Shown piece by piece: positions 8,610 to 16,507 of a stretch of DNA of 64,000 nt. The DNA is from Desulfovibrionaceae bacterium. GTDB lineage: Bacteria; Desulfobacterota; Desulfovibrionia; Desulfovibrionales; Desulfovibrionaceae. Location: contig WRIL01000006.1 in the NCBI GenBank assembly GCA_009782775.1, positions 20,730 to 84,729 on the forward strand. The letters are read 5' to 3'. The first letter of the stretch is position 1. Each line of letters opens with the position of its first letter. Under the pieces are notes generated by a model that saw only the letters and a program-made list of their open reading frames with translations, did no database searches and had not been told where the DNA came from. The position numbers and the translations under genes are program-made.

Positions 8610-9263
8610 CTACTCCTTGGTTGACGGGTCAAATTCCACCCGGCTCTCCATATCGGCCTTTCCATCCGCGGGAACGACGTCCCAGGCGGAGGCGGCCAGG
8701 AGAAAATCCGGTAACGCGGGCGGGAAATCCGAAAGCGCGTAATCCAAATCGAAATTCAGGACAGCCACGCCGATCTGCCGGTTGCCGTCCACGGCGATGC
8801 CCAGCTCGGTGCTCTTAAGGGTCAGGGACAGCAGGGTATCCACGGCGCTGCTGCGGGGGATGCCGTTAATGGTCGCCGGCGGCAGAGGATCTTTCCCCGC
8901 GGCGGCAAGCGCCTTGTTGACCAGGGCCGTCATGGCCGCGCCTACGGGTCCAAGCGCCGCGAGGGCCATTTCCACGGCCCAGGCCAGTTCATCCAGCTTG
9001 TCGTCGGCTTTCTCGGCCATGCGGACCAGCGCCTCCACGATCAGCGAGATGCGCCGCTCCCGCGGGTCCGGTGAAATGTCCGTATCCAGCACCTCTTCGG
9101 ACAGGGCATAGACGCCGATGGCCGGGAGTTCGCCGGCCAGCCAATGCTCCTCACGGTTGGGGAAAACCCGGCCGCCGGTCAGAGCCGCGAGTCCGGCGTC
9201 CTCTTTGAGCACACAGACGACAGCGTGGCGGATCAAGGCGCGGCGGGGATTACGCATCTTCAT
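8610..9263 (-). CDS. Tail terminator / Mu gp37-like protein
   Basis: Protein of 217 residues beginning MKMRNPRRALIRHAVVCVLKED. The segment GGRVFPNREEHWLAGELPAIGVY, followed by a conserved acidic DTDISPDPRERRISLIVEAL region, matches the gp37/gpU-like group of phages with Mu-type tails. It probably caps the tail tube and joins tail to head. The start overlaps the preceding head-tail joiner gene by 14 bases. Confidence 0.68.
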   Translation of the reverse strand: MKMRNPRRALIRHAVVCVLKEDAGLAALTGGRVFPNREEHWLAGELPAIGVYALSEEVLDTDISPDPRERRISLIVEALVRMAEKADDKLDELAWAVEMALAALGPVGAAMTALVNKALAAAGKDPLPPATINGIPRSSAVDTLLSLTLKSTELGIAVDGNRQIGVAVLNFDLDYALSDFPPALPDFLLAASAWDVVPADGKADMESRVEFDPSTKE

Positions 9264-9606
9264 CCTCCAGGAGCTTGCAGGCGATCATCCCGAAACCGTC
9301 CGGGAGCGGCTGCTCCACCCGGTAAATCCGGCCGCGCACGATAAAGCGGTCGCGCCTGGAAAGAGGCCTGTCCAGGGCCGCCTGCACCAGGCTGACCTGG
9401 ATGTGCAGCAGCGGAGCCGTGCTCAGTACCGGGGCATGGGAGGTTCCGGGGGTGACGTCCAGGCCGGCTTGCTCGAAAAATCCGCGCAAGGGCCGGGCCG
9501 CGCCTTCTGGGGTCAGCAGAGTCACCGGCAGGCCGGGGCCATGGCTGTCCTGGACCACCCGGGTGGTGTCGGCGTCAAGCGCGGCTTCAAAAGGGGTGAG
9601 GTCCAT
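9250..9606 (-). CDS. Head-tail joining protein (gpFII/Mu gp36-like)
   Basis: The ORF track starts at 9705, but the first 33 residues are out-of-place sequence overlapping the gpZ-like gene. The ATG at 9606 (MDLTPFEAALDAD) is preferred, giving 118 residues. The small beta-rich protein, with FIVRGRIYRVEQPLPDGFGM near its end, resembles gpFII-type head-tail connectors. Neighbours (gpZ-like and gp37-like) support the role. Confidence 0.65.
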   Translation of the reverse strand: MDLTPFEAALDADTTRVVQDSHGPGLPVTLLTPEGAARPLRGFFEQAGLDVTPGTSHAPVLSTAPLLHIQVSLVQAALDRPLSRRDRFIVRGRIYRVEQPLPDGFGMIACKLLEDEDA

Positions 9607-9616
9607 ATGGCATCCT

Positions 9617-10219
9617 CTATTGGAGAACTTGATCCGCGTAATACCGCAGGCGATTCGTAAAACGGTCACGGACCCTGGTCTCCAGACGCCGGCGCACATC
9701 CTCATTGGAGAGCCTAGTCAAAAAGCTGGGACCCCAGAGCCTCTGTATCGGGTTTTCGCTGTCGTCCACCCGCGCAAAAACGTGCCCCTTGGCTATCCAG
9801 GTGGCCGAAACCCGGCGTTTTTTGGTGGCCAGGATACCCTGCTTGCCGCCGGGACGGATGGCGGAGCGTCTGGAGCTTTTCAGCACCTTCACGGTCACGC
9901 CGGATTTGCCCGGCCGCGCGCCGTAGTGGATGAGCTCCACGCTCATGCGGCCCTTCAGGGTCAGCACGGCCTGCAAATGGCGCTGGCGGGCCTTTTTGAG
10001 CGTCATGGCGTTTTTAATTTTGCCGGCGGGCGCGTTGTATTCCTCGCGGATGGCCCGGACGGCTTCGGCCTGGGCCGTCTTCAGGGCGTCATTCTGGGCG
10101 CGGGCGATAATTTTTGGGATATCGCCGCGGGAGGCCAGTTTTAAGGCCAGACTGTCAAGGAAGCGCAGGGCTTCGGCGTCATCCAGGGCGACATGCAGCG
10201 AAGATTCACGGCTGGCCAT
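9617..10219 (-). CDS. Minor tail protein Z-like (gpZ family)
   Basis: Protein of 200 residues resembling prophage minor tail protein Z: an amphipathic N-terminal helix, then ALKTAQAEAVRAIREEYNAP with KIKNAMTLKKARQ, and a basic C-terminal part ending RDRFTNRLRYYADQVL. It is thought to act at the tail-completion or head-joining stage. It sits between the putative lysis genes and the head-tail joiner. Confidence 0.72.
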   Translation of the reverse strand: MASRESSLHVALDDAEALRFLDSLALKLASRGDIPKIIARAQNDALKTAQAEAVRAIREEYNAPAGKIKNAMTLKKARQRHLQAVLTLKGRMSVELIHYGARPGKSGVTVKVLKSSRRSAIRPGGKQGILATKKRRVSATWIAKGHVFARVDDSENPIQRLWGPSFLTRLSNEDVRRRLETRVRDRFTNRLRYYADQVLQ

Positions 10220-10547
10220 GGAACGCCCTCCCGAACAGATACATGATTCCCGCGCCCAACGCGCCGCCGCCGGTCAGCAGGCCGAGCAGAGCGGCCTTGC
10301 CGCCCTTCGCCCTGTGTATTTCCGCCTCAACCGTTCCGATGCGCGCGCCCATGCCGGACTGGCTGGCTTCAAGGCGATCCACGCGCTCCTTCATCACGCC
10401 CCGATACTCGGCATTATGCTCGGCCAGGGTTTCAAGCTGGTTTTCTATGCGCTGCAAACCGCCATTGAGCCGCTCCTCAAAACGCGCCTGGTTCGTTTCA
10501 ATGCGCGCCAGCCGATCTTCCGTCATTGACTTGCCCTCCGGATTCAT
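10206..10547 (-). CDS. Coiled-coil protein with C-terminal membrane helix, possible lysis accessory
   Basis: Protein of 113 residues. Residues 10-80 form a predicted coiled coil (RLARIETNQARFEERLNG and similar heptads). A hydrophobic segment follows near the end (KAALLGLLTGGGALGAGIMYLF). This layout is like XhlA-type haemolysin/holin-associated proteins or a class of spanins, so a lysis role is possible. It overlaps both neighbours by a few bases. No specific motif decides the function. Confidence 0.5.
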   Translation of the reverse strand: MNPEGKSMTEDRLARIETNQARFEERLNGGLQRIENQLETLAEHNAEYRGVMKERVDRLEASQSGMGARIGTVEAEIHRAKGGKAALLGLLTGGGALGAGIMYLFGRAFHGQP

Positions 10548-11155
10548 TTTTGCTTTTTGACCACGTCAATGGCGAAATTGGAAAGTTTGGACGAACCGAA
10601 CCACCAGCTGATCAAGGTGGTGGCCAACACAAAAATAAACTGCAAGGCTGTCTCCCAGGTTTTCAGGGCTGTATTGATGTCCGTGCCGGCCAGCCCGCAT
10701 TGCTCCAGGATGATCCAGGCCTTGTAAGACACCCAGGTGGCCAAGATGGTCATATAAATGGTCAGGGCCGGACGGATGAACGCGGACAGCACGTCACAGC
10801 TGCCAAGAAGGAAGGCCAGGATCTCACCCAGGATTCCGGCCAGGCCGCCGCGCTTGATCATGGTCTCGATCACCCCGTCGCCGAGGTTGCGCCTGCAAGC
10901 CTCTTTCTGAGATTCGGCAAAGGCGCGGGCCGCTTCCAAGTCAGCGGCGCCCGCGGCCTGGATCTCGCTGATCCGGATATTGGCTTCCACTTCAGCCATC
11001 ATGGCCTGGGTGCGGGCCTGAAGCATGGCCAACTCGTGGCCGCGCTCCCGTTCCTTCTCCTGGGCCGCCAGCTGCTGCATTTTATAGTTCTGGAAACTGG
11101 TGATGATCGAGCCGAAGATTCCAGCCACCGGCCCCATGAGCGCCTCAAGCAACAT
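10544..11155 (-). CDS. Holin-like membrane protein
   Basis: Protein of 203 residues with an N-terminal amphipathic helix, a charged coiled-coil part (about residues 28-90), then hydrophobic segments near residues 105-120, 130-150 and 170-187, including RPALTIYMTILATWVSYKAW. The layout recalls three-helix holins of phages and gene-transfer agents. It lies between a DUF5675-like gene and a coiled-coil membrane gene, together suggesting a lysis cassette placed between head and tail genes. The identification is by layout, not by a diagnostic motif. Confidence 0.5.
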   Translation of the reverse strand: MLLEALMGPVAGIFGSIITSFQNYKMQQLAAQEKERERGHELAMLQARTQAMMAEVEANIRISEIQAAGAADLEAARAFAESQKEACRRNLGDGVIETMIKRGGLAGILGEILAFLLGSCDVLSAFIRPALTIYMTILATWVSYKAWIILEQCGLAGTDINTALKTWETALQFIFVLATTLISWWFGSSKLSNFAIDVVKKQK

Positions 11156-11567
11156 CGCGTACCTCCAGGGGGATCTTTTCTTTCTTCAAAGCCTCAAAAA
11201 ATTTGCAAAGTTCGGCCAGAACCAACAGAGAAGCGGCGATGCCCGGCTGGTCAATAATTACGCCGCGGGCCTGTCCCACGAGGACGCAACCGTTGGAATT
11301 GCAGCGCAGGCCAATTAGTTTATCCCCGGCCCAGTTGCCCTGGTGCACCAGGATCCCTTCCCGGCCCGGCACGTTGGTAATGTGCAGAGCCTGGCGATAG
11401 GTCTTGCTGCTCCAGGGCTCCACCATATAATCCCCAGCCGGGATGCAGGAGAGGCCCTGCGCGTTGCCGCGCCAAGGCGGCTCCAGGGAAAAGCACCTGA
11501 AGCCGCCCAGGGCGAGTATACCGAAGGTCCCGTAGTCCGAGGATTCCAGCCGGGTTATCTTCATCAT
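11145..11567 (-). CDS. DUF5675-like phage protein, putative lysis gene
   Basis: Protein of 140 residues beginning MMKITRLESSDYGTFGILAL. Conserved-looking elements are the CIPAGDYMVEPW segment, GREGILVHQGNWAGDKLIGL and SNGCVLVG, with paired His and Cys. This fits the DUF5675 family found in phages and gene clusters of contractile machines. The His and Cys residues suggest a hydrolase-like active site, but no activity can be assigned from sequence alone. It is followed at once by a holin-like gene. Confidence 0.6.
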   Translation of the reverse strand: MMKITRLESSDYGTFGILALGGFRCFSLEPPWRGNAQGLSCIPAGDYMVEPWSSKTYRQALHITNVPGREGILVHQGNWAGDKLIGLRCNSNGCVLVGQARGVIIDQPGIAASLLVLAELCKFFEALKKEKIPLEVRDVA

Positions 11568-11583
11568 GCGGAATCGGGCTCCC

Positions 11584-11970
11584 TTACGCGTTGATCTTCA
11601 CCGCGACGACGTCGGCGGATCCGGCGGCCTCGCTCCAGGCCACCCCGGCCCGGAGCGCGCCTTCTCCGGCGGTGGCGGTTACGGAAGCGCCGTTGGCGGC
11701 GACAAAAACCGCCTGGCCCTGGGCCAGGGCGGTGCTGTCCTTAGGCAGCTCAAACACGCCTTCGGCCTCGCAGGCGCCGAGAGCGCCGGCCGGGATGTCG
11801 GTGGAAGCCACGGCCACCATGGCCGGGAAGACAACCAGGTCGCCTCCCTTGACGTCATCGGTGGGGGTGTAGTCGATGCTGCGGCCTTGTCTTACGCTGT
11901 TTTGCATATCATCCTCGCTGGTTATGGCCTCCGCTACGGCGGGAGCCGGGTTTTTGGATTTGCGGGCCAT
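11584..11970 (-). CDS. DUF2190-like capsid decoration protein
   Basis: Protein of 128 residues with a low-complexity N-terminus and a beta-rich core: GGDLVVFPAMVAVASTDIPAG, then GVFELPKDSTALAQGQAVFV. This pattern matches DUF2190 proteins, which lie next to capsid genes and act as head decoration or fibre proteins. It directly follows the protease-capsid gene, sharing an overlap at the junction, in the position of lambda gpD. Confidence 0.75.
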   Translation of the reverse strand: MARKSKNPAPAVAEAITSEDDMQNSVRQGRSIDYTPTDDVKGGDLVVFPAMVAVASTDIPAGALGACEAEGVFELPKDSTALAQGQAVFVAANGASVTATAGEGALRAGVAWSEAAGSADVVAVKINA

Positions 11971-14273
11971 TACGCTGTCGCCTTGGCCAGGGTCACCCAG
12001 CGCATGGCCTTGGCGCCCACGTCCATGCGCACCTTGGACTCGAAGCCGTCGGTGTCGAAGTTGGTCTGTTCCTCGATGTAGGGGGACTGCACGCCGCCCA
12101 GGAAGTAAACCACCACCGTTCCGCGCTGCGCGGCCAGGATCCAGGCGCTGGGGCTGGCCGCGTCCATACGGCGGTCGTAAACCCGGCGGAAATAGTTGCC
12201 GCCATAGGGGTTATTGGTCAGGGGGTTGGCCTGGTTTCCGAGGATCGGCCCGGCGCCCTGGAGCTGGGTGTTGAAGAACTGCTCGCTGGCCACTTCCAGG
12301 GCCACCGGCGCCAGGTAGATCTTCGGCTGGACGGTGATGACGTTGCCGAAAGAGTCCTTTTGCAGCTTCATGGCCGTGACCACCGCCCCCAGGTTTTCCA
12401 CCGTGGGCGCGCCGCCCTTGCCGGCGAAGAGGTTGCGGTGGACCGAATTAAAGAGGGGCTTGCCGTCGCCCATGAGGTTGGGCGTATCCAGCAGGGCCGC
12501 GTAGGCCACATCTCCGACCATCACGGCCGTCTGCTCGCCGTACATGCGCGGCAGGGCGGTCAGGGCGTTCAGGTCGTCATTGATGATCGCCTGGCGGGAA
12601 ATGACCATCTTGCGCCCGAAAGTGTTGATCTTGTATTCCTCGGCGTTCTCGGCCAGGCGGCCTTCGGTGTATTCGCCATATTCCGGTATGAGCCTGGGCT
12701 TGACCTCGCCCTCCAGACCCACGGCCGTGGACTTTTTGAAGTCCGTGGCGATGCCGGTCCCCGCCCAGTCCGGCCAGGTCTCCGGCGCCATTTCAAAAGC
12801 TTCCATCAGGGCGCGGCGGCTGGTCTCCACCAGCAGCACCGGCAGATCCGTGGTGGTCAAAGCCCGGCCGACAATGCCCCGAATATCGTCCGGCACGCGC
12901 TGGCCGGAGCGCAGCAGGGCCTCCCTGGCCAGCATGGACATGGGCATGGCAAGTAGCTCCTGCGCTCCGGGCACGGCTTCGCGCAGTTCGCGCTTGCCGG
13001 GGGCTTCGGCGCGGAATTCCCGGCTGTCCGGGGCGTGTTTCAGGATGGGCAGGCCGCAGCGCAGCAGCAGGGTATCCTGCAGGGCGCCGCGGAATTTTTC
13101 CCGCTCGGTCTCGCCCTGGCTTACATGGAAGCCGGGGCCGGCATTGGCGGCATTGCGCTGCTGGGTCATGTCGAGCACCTGGGCCTTGGCCGCGGTCAGC
13201 CCCACGCCGCTGCCGATAAGTTTCTCTTCTATCTCCGGGGCGAGATTATGGGCCTGGGCCAGGTTGCGGATGCCGGCGATGCGGGCGCGTTCCGCCAGCG
13301 CGGCCTGGGACGGCGAGATCTTGCGGCCGGAAGGCAGGACGAGGCCGCGGCTGCCCGGCTTTTTTGAGGCCGCGCGCTGGAGGTCATCTTCTCCCTCGCC
13401 TCCCTGGGCGTCCAGTTCGGCCTCGGCCTCGGCCAGAACGCTGTCCAGTTCCTCGACCACGCTGACCAGCTCCTCCTCGGTGAGGTCGGCGGGGACGATG
13501 GGGTTGCCTTCGGCATCCGTCAGGAACACGTCCTGGCGCCCGTCTTCGGTTTCGTCGTCCTGGGCGCGCAAGCCGAGAGCGACCAAAATGGAGCGCAGGC
13601 GGGCCAGGAGTCCGGCCCTTTTTTCTTTTTTGGGTTGAGTAGCGGGCATAGCTTTTTTCTCCTTTTTTCTCCGCCCGGCGAGAGGCGCGGACGGCGCGTT
13701 TTTTGTGGATCGTATTTTCGCATTGGCGTCAGCGCCAATGGGACACAAGGAAAGTTCGGCCAGGGACCAGTCGGTGACAATGCGCAAGGGGCCGGTGAAG
13801 GACTTGCCCTCCACAACAGTGGACTCGCCCTCCTTCAGCCAGATATGGGCCTTCACTTCATAACCCACGGAGACATCGGTGGCGTGCCCCTCCCTGACCA
13901 GAATGAAGGCTTCGTCCGCCTCCTTGACCGTGGAAAAATGGCAGCGCCCGACAAGGGCGGGGCCGAGTTCCGTGGCGGACACATGCACGCCCCGGAAAGA
14001 TCCGAGAACATTTGAAAAACTTTCCCGGCTATGGGCGTCCAGCAGGGGGACCTGCCCGGATGCCGGGATGCGCACGCCGGACATGAGCAAAACTTCCGGC
14101 ACCACTTCCCAGCGATCCCAGTCCATGACCATGGCCGGGGCCTCGGTGGAGGCGATGACCTCCACGCTGCGGGACGCTTCATCCAGGCTCAGAGGGAGGC
14201 CCGCGGCATCCAGATTCAGGGCCAGGGCGCGGGAGGCCTTGTACGATTCGCGGATGGTGATGGGCTTAGGCAT
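11970..14273 (-). CDS. Prohead protease-major capsid protein fusion
   Basis: The ORF track begins at 14330, but the ATG at 14273 (MPKPITIRESYKASR) is preferred, overlapping the portal stop by eight bases. The product has about 767 residues. Residues 60-200 resemble a prohead protease (LLDAHSRESFSNVLGSFRG, then HATDVSVGYEV and SLAELSLCPIGADA, with His and Ser as likely catalytic residues). A charged, Glu-rich linker (about 220-310) could serve as scaffold. The rest is an HK97-type capsid protein ending IEEQTNFDTDGFESKVRMDV. Such fusions are known in Mu-like phages. The region near 13,649 carries an internal start signal listed separately. Confidence 0.85.
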   Translation of the reverse strand: MPKPITIRESYKASRALALNLDAAGLPLSLDEASRSVEVIASTEAPAMVMDWDRWEVVPEVLLMSGVRIPASGQVPLLDAHSRESFSNVLGSFRGVHVSATELGPALVGRCHFSTVKEADEAFILVREGHATDVSVGYEVKAHIWLKEGESTVVEGKSFTGPLRIVTDWSLAELSLCPIGADANAKIRSTKNAPSAPLAGRRKKEKKAMPATQPKKEKRAGLLARLRSILVALGLRAQDDETEDGRQDVFLTDAEGNPIVPADLTEEELVSVVEELDSVLAEAEAELDAQGGEGEDDLQRAASKKPGSRGLVLPSGRKISPSQAALAERARIAGIRNLAQAHNLAPEIEEKLIGSGVGLTAAKAQVLDMTQQRNAANAGPGFHVSQGETEREKFRGALQDTLLLRCGLPILKHAPDSREFRAEAPGKRELREAVPGAQELLAMPMSMLAREALLRSGQRVPDDIRGIVGRALTTTDLPVLLVETSRRALMEAFEMAPETWPDWAGTGIATDFKKSTAVGLEGEVKPRLIPEYGEYTEGRLAENAEEYKINTFGRKMVISRQAIINDDLNALTALPRMYGEQTAVMVGDVAYAALLDTPNLMGDGKPLFNSVHRNLFAGKGGAPTVENLGAVVTAMKLQKDSFGNVITVQPKIYLAPVALEVASEQFFNTQLQGAGPILGNQANPLTNNPYGGNYFRRVYDRRMDAASPSAWILAAQRGTVVVYFLGGVQSPYIEEQTNFDTDGFESKVRMDVGAKAMRWVTLAKATA
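13647..13664 (-). promoter_or_regulatory. Internal ribosome-binding site and in-frame ATG in the protease-capsid gene
   Basis: On the minus strand AAGGAG (13659-13664) precedes an in-frame ATG (13647-13649, Met of MPATQPKKEK) by nine bases. Initiation here would make a separate scaffold-capsid protein without the protease domain, parallel to the lambda C/Nu3 arrangement. The site lies in an A-rich stretch with two A6 runs. Confidence 0.5.
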
Positions 14274-15852
14274 ATTCGGGTTCCTCTCCGTCGGTGTCTT
14301 GGTCCGGATTATTGGTGACCGGCGGCTCAAACGGCTCCACAGCCCCGAGCTTGGCCGGGTTGGAGGCTAGGGAGGTGGAGACGCCGCCGGTGGTGGCGTC
14401 CACCCCGTAGGCCTCGCACAGACGCTTCCACTCGGCGCGCTGGATGACCACCTGTTCGGGATCGTTCCCTTGGCCGAGAATGACCATTTGCGGCGACCTG
14501 ATGCCGCCGGTGATGGCGTCCAGATCCGCCTTGCCGTCGCGCAGGGGATCCACGCTGGGCATGCCGGCCGGAATCCACATGGCTTTGCGGAAACGGTCCG
14601 GGTTCAGGAAGTAACCTTTCAGGTAATCCTGGGTCAGGGCCTCGGTATCCAGCCAGCGGTGAAAAACCGGGCGGATGAAATGGGCTTCCAGGCGGAAATG
14701 GTGCGGCACCAGAAACATGGAGAAATCATTGCGGCTGGCCTTGCTGGTGGAATAGTTGATGCCCTTGTAGTCGCCGGAAAGGATTTCGTAGGGCAGGTTC
14801 ATGGTGATGGCCACCATGCGCAGGATGAAGCCGGTGGTGCGGTCAAAGGCGTCGCCGGGACGCTGGGAGCCGGGGGCGATCTTGATATCCTCGCCAACGC
14901 GCAGGTATTCGATGGCGGCATTTTCCAGCCAGTCTATATCCTGGCGCTCCGGCCGCGCGCCGCCCTGCCCGACCAGGCCGGGGGGGCGGGCGCCCTGATA
15001 CATCTCCGGATTGGGCGAGGTCACAAAGGCCAGCCACTTGGCGGCCATCTTGGCGGCGTCGATCTCCGCGCCCATGTAATCGCCCATGTCCCTGGCCAGC
15101 ATGACGGCCGGGGCAAAGGGGGTGACCCCGCGGAGTTGCCCGGGCCTGTGCATGTCGAAGCCGTGCAGCACGTTCGCGGCCGGCTCCCGCCAGTTGGCCA
15201 GATTCTGCCAGGAGTAGGAGGTCTGGAAATGGTAGGCCGCCGGCTCGCCGGTATAGATGTCGTATTCCACGCCCTGGAATATATCGGTGTCTTTGGCCCG
15301 CTCCCCGGCCAGCCAGGCGGAGAGGCTCTCGGATTCGAGCATCTGGATGGCCAAGGGCTGCCGACGGCGGCGCGGGGCGGTGAAACGGGCGATGTATTCG
15401 CCGCTCTCGCATTCCTGGCGCTTGGCCAGCTGCTGCAGCTCGTAAAAGTGCAGCTTGCCGGCGACATCCGCGGTATCCATCCAGGCGCGGAAACGATCTT
15501 CAATCTTGCGGCGCGCCTGGAGATCCGGCTCGCCGTTGGGCAATACCGCCAGGGACTGGAAGCGCGAGCCCTTGCCCACGGTAAAGGCGACAACGCCGTT
15601 GACCGCCCGGATAAAAGGCGGGAAGTTGCGCACCAGATCGCGCACCCGGGCGCGCAGGCTGGGGGAAGCCGTGGCGATGAGGGCGTTGACGTCCAGGCCG
15701 CCCGGCCACCAGTCGCCGGTGAGCCGGGAAGAGCCCGCGCCGTCGTAGCCTTGGCGGGCGGCGGAAATGGCGGCTGCCCGCAAAAATTTGCGGCGCATGC
15801 CGGACATCGGGATGCGACGCGCGGGGGCCAGCCGGGAGGTGTTCGGCGTCAT
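14266..15852 (-). CDS. Lambda-type phage portal protein
   Basis: The portal forms the dodecameric ring at the capsid vertex. The ATG at 15852 (MTPNTSRLAPARRIPM) is chosen over the ORF-track start because it overlaps the upstream stop as ATGA; the product is 528 residues. Family signs are ALIATASPSLRARVRDLVRNFP, NGVVAFTVGKGSRFQS and NYSTSKASRNDFSMFLVPHH, typical of the lambda gpB family. It lies between the gpW-sized gene and the protease-capsid fusion, as in lambda-like heads. Confidence 0.9.
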   Translation of the reverse strand: MTPNTSRLAPARRIPMSGMRRKFLRAAAISAARQGYDGAGSSRLTGDWWPGGLDVNALIATASPSLRARVRDLVRNFPPFIRAVNGVVAFTVGKGSRFQSLAVLPNGEPDLQARRKIEDRFRAWMDTADVAGKLHFYELQQLAKRQECESGEYIARFTAPRRRRQPLAIQMLESESLSAWLAGERAKDTDIFQGVEYDIYTGEPAAYHFQTSYSWQNLANWREPAANVLHGFDMHRPGQLRGVTPFAPAVMLARDMGDYMGAEIDAAKMAAKWLAFVTSPNPEMYQGARPPGLVGQGGARPERQDIDWLENAAIEYLRVGEDIKIAPGSQRPGDAFDRTTGFILRMVAITMNLPYEILSGDYKGINYSTSKASRNDFSMFLVPHHFRLEAHFIRPVFHRWLDTEALTQDYLKGYFLNPDRFRKAMWIPAGMPSVDPLRDGKADLDAITGGIRSPQMVILGQGNDPEQVVIQRAEWKRLCEAYGVDATTGGVSTSLASNPAKLGAVEPFEPPVTNNPDQDTDGEEPEYA

Positions 15853-16118
15853 CCCCGCCCCCTTTGCCCGGCATAAGTGCGGCCGCGATACGACGGAACG
15901 CCGTCTTCCAGGTCCGCCTGGCCCTTGACCCATTCCAGAATCTTGATGAAATCGCCCAGGCTACGGTAATTGAAGGTGCGCCCCGACACGATATAGCCGT
16001 CAAAGCGCATGAAGGTGCCGTCATCCAAGGCGGCGAGCATGCTGTTGTGGAGCTGGCGCCAGAAACCTTTCTGGCCGGGAAGGAAGATGATACCGTTGCC
16101 GTTTGGAGCCTGGGACAT
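15849..16118 (-). CDS. Small head protein in the gpW position
   Basis: Protein of 89 residues (MSQAPNGNGIIFLPGQKGFW) with a central FDGYIVSGRTFNYRSLGDFI segment and a basic C-terminus. Size and position between terminase and portal match lambda gpW, a head-tail joining protein, but the sequence does not show a clear gpW signature. The stop overlaps the portal ATG. Its ribosome-binding site lies inside a 15-bp perfect inverted repeat, so translation may be controlled. Confidence 0.6.
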   Translation of the reverse strand: MSQAPNGNGIIFLPGQKGFWRQLHNSMLAALDDGTFMRFDGYIVSGRTFNYRSLGDFIKILEWVKGQADLEDGVPSYRGRTYAGQRGRG

Positions 16119-16122
16119 GCAA

Positions 16123-16164
16123 AATCCTCACGCGAAAATTTCAGAGGGCTTTCGCGTGAGGATT
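16123..16164 (-). repeat. 15-bp perfect inverted repeat covering a ribosome-binding site
   Basis: Arms 16123-16137 and 16150-16164 are perfectly complementary (AATCCTCACGCGAAA on the plus strand) with a 12-base loop. On the minus-strand transcript the second arm contains GAGGA, the only ribosome-binding site candidate for the ATG at 16118, about six bases away. The hairpin would hide that site. It lacks a T tract, so a simple terminator is less likely. Confidence 0.75.
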
Positions 16165-16232
16165 ACACGGGGTTTTTTTGGATGGGAACCCCACTTGGGA
16201 TTTTTGTGGCTTTTTGCGTCTTTTTGCGTGTT

Positions 16233-16254
16233 TATATCAAGATACCTTGATATA
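16233..16254. repeat. 9-bp inverted repeat at the end of the HTH gene
   Basis: TATATCAAG and CTTGATATA flank a four-base centre. The repeat overlaps the last codons and stop of the small HTH gene. It could be an operator or weak hairpin. Next to it on the plus strand is a T-rich stretch with TTTTTGCGT repeated twice. Confidence 0.5.
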
Positions 16255-16497
16255 GTTTCCCAAAATCCGCGCTCCCACGCGCCACCCAGCCAAGCTTTCC
16301 ACATCCGCCTCCCAGCCGCCGCCGACCTTGGCGGCCGGCAGGGCATTTTCGCGGATATACTTGGCGACCGTATTCTCCGAGACCCCCAAATAATCGCCGA
16401 TGGCTTTGAGCCCGCGCAGGTAACGCCGGCCCGCCTCCGGACCGGACCGGCCCGCCGCCATGCCGGAGGCGTGTTGATCCGTGGTCGCAAACACCAT
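16237..16497 (-). CDS. Small helix-turn-helix DNA-binding protein
   Basis: Protein of 86 residues with a helix-turn-helix in its middle: LKAIGDYLGVSENTVAKYIREN, followed by LPAAKVGGGWEADVESLAGW. This is the excisionase/MerR-like wing pattern also seen in small terminase subunits. It has a good AAGGAGG ribosome-binding site and starts ten bases after the terminase large-subunit stop. It may be a regulator or a DNA-recognition subunit for packaging. The nearby inverted repeats could be its targets (inference). Confidence 0.65.
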   Translation of the reverse strand: MVFATTDQHASGMAAGRSGPEAGRRYLRGLKAIGDYLGVSENTVAKYIRENALPAAKVGGGWEADVESLAGWRVGARILGNYIKVS

Positions 16498-16507
16498 AAA
16501 AACCTCC

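Noticed and set aside
14470-15876. 468-codon plus-strand ORF
   Set aside because: Shadow of the portal gene; no domain or ribosome-binding site.
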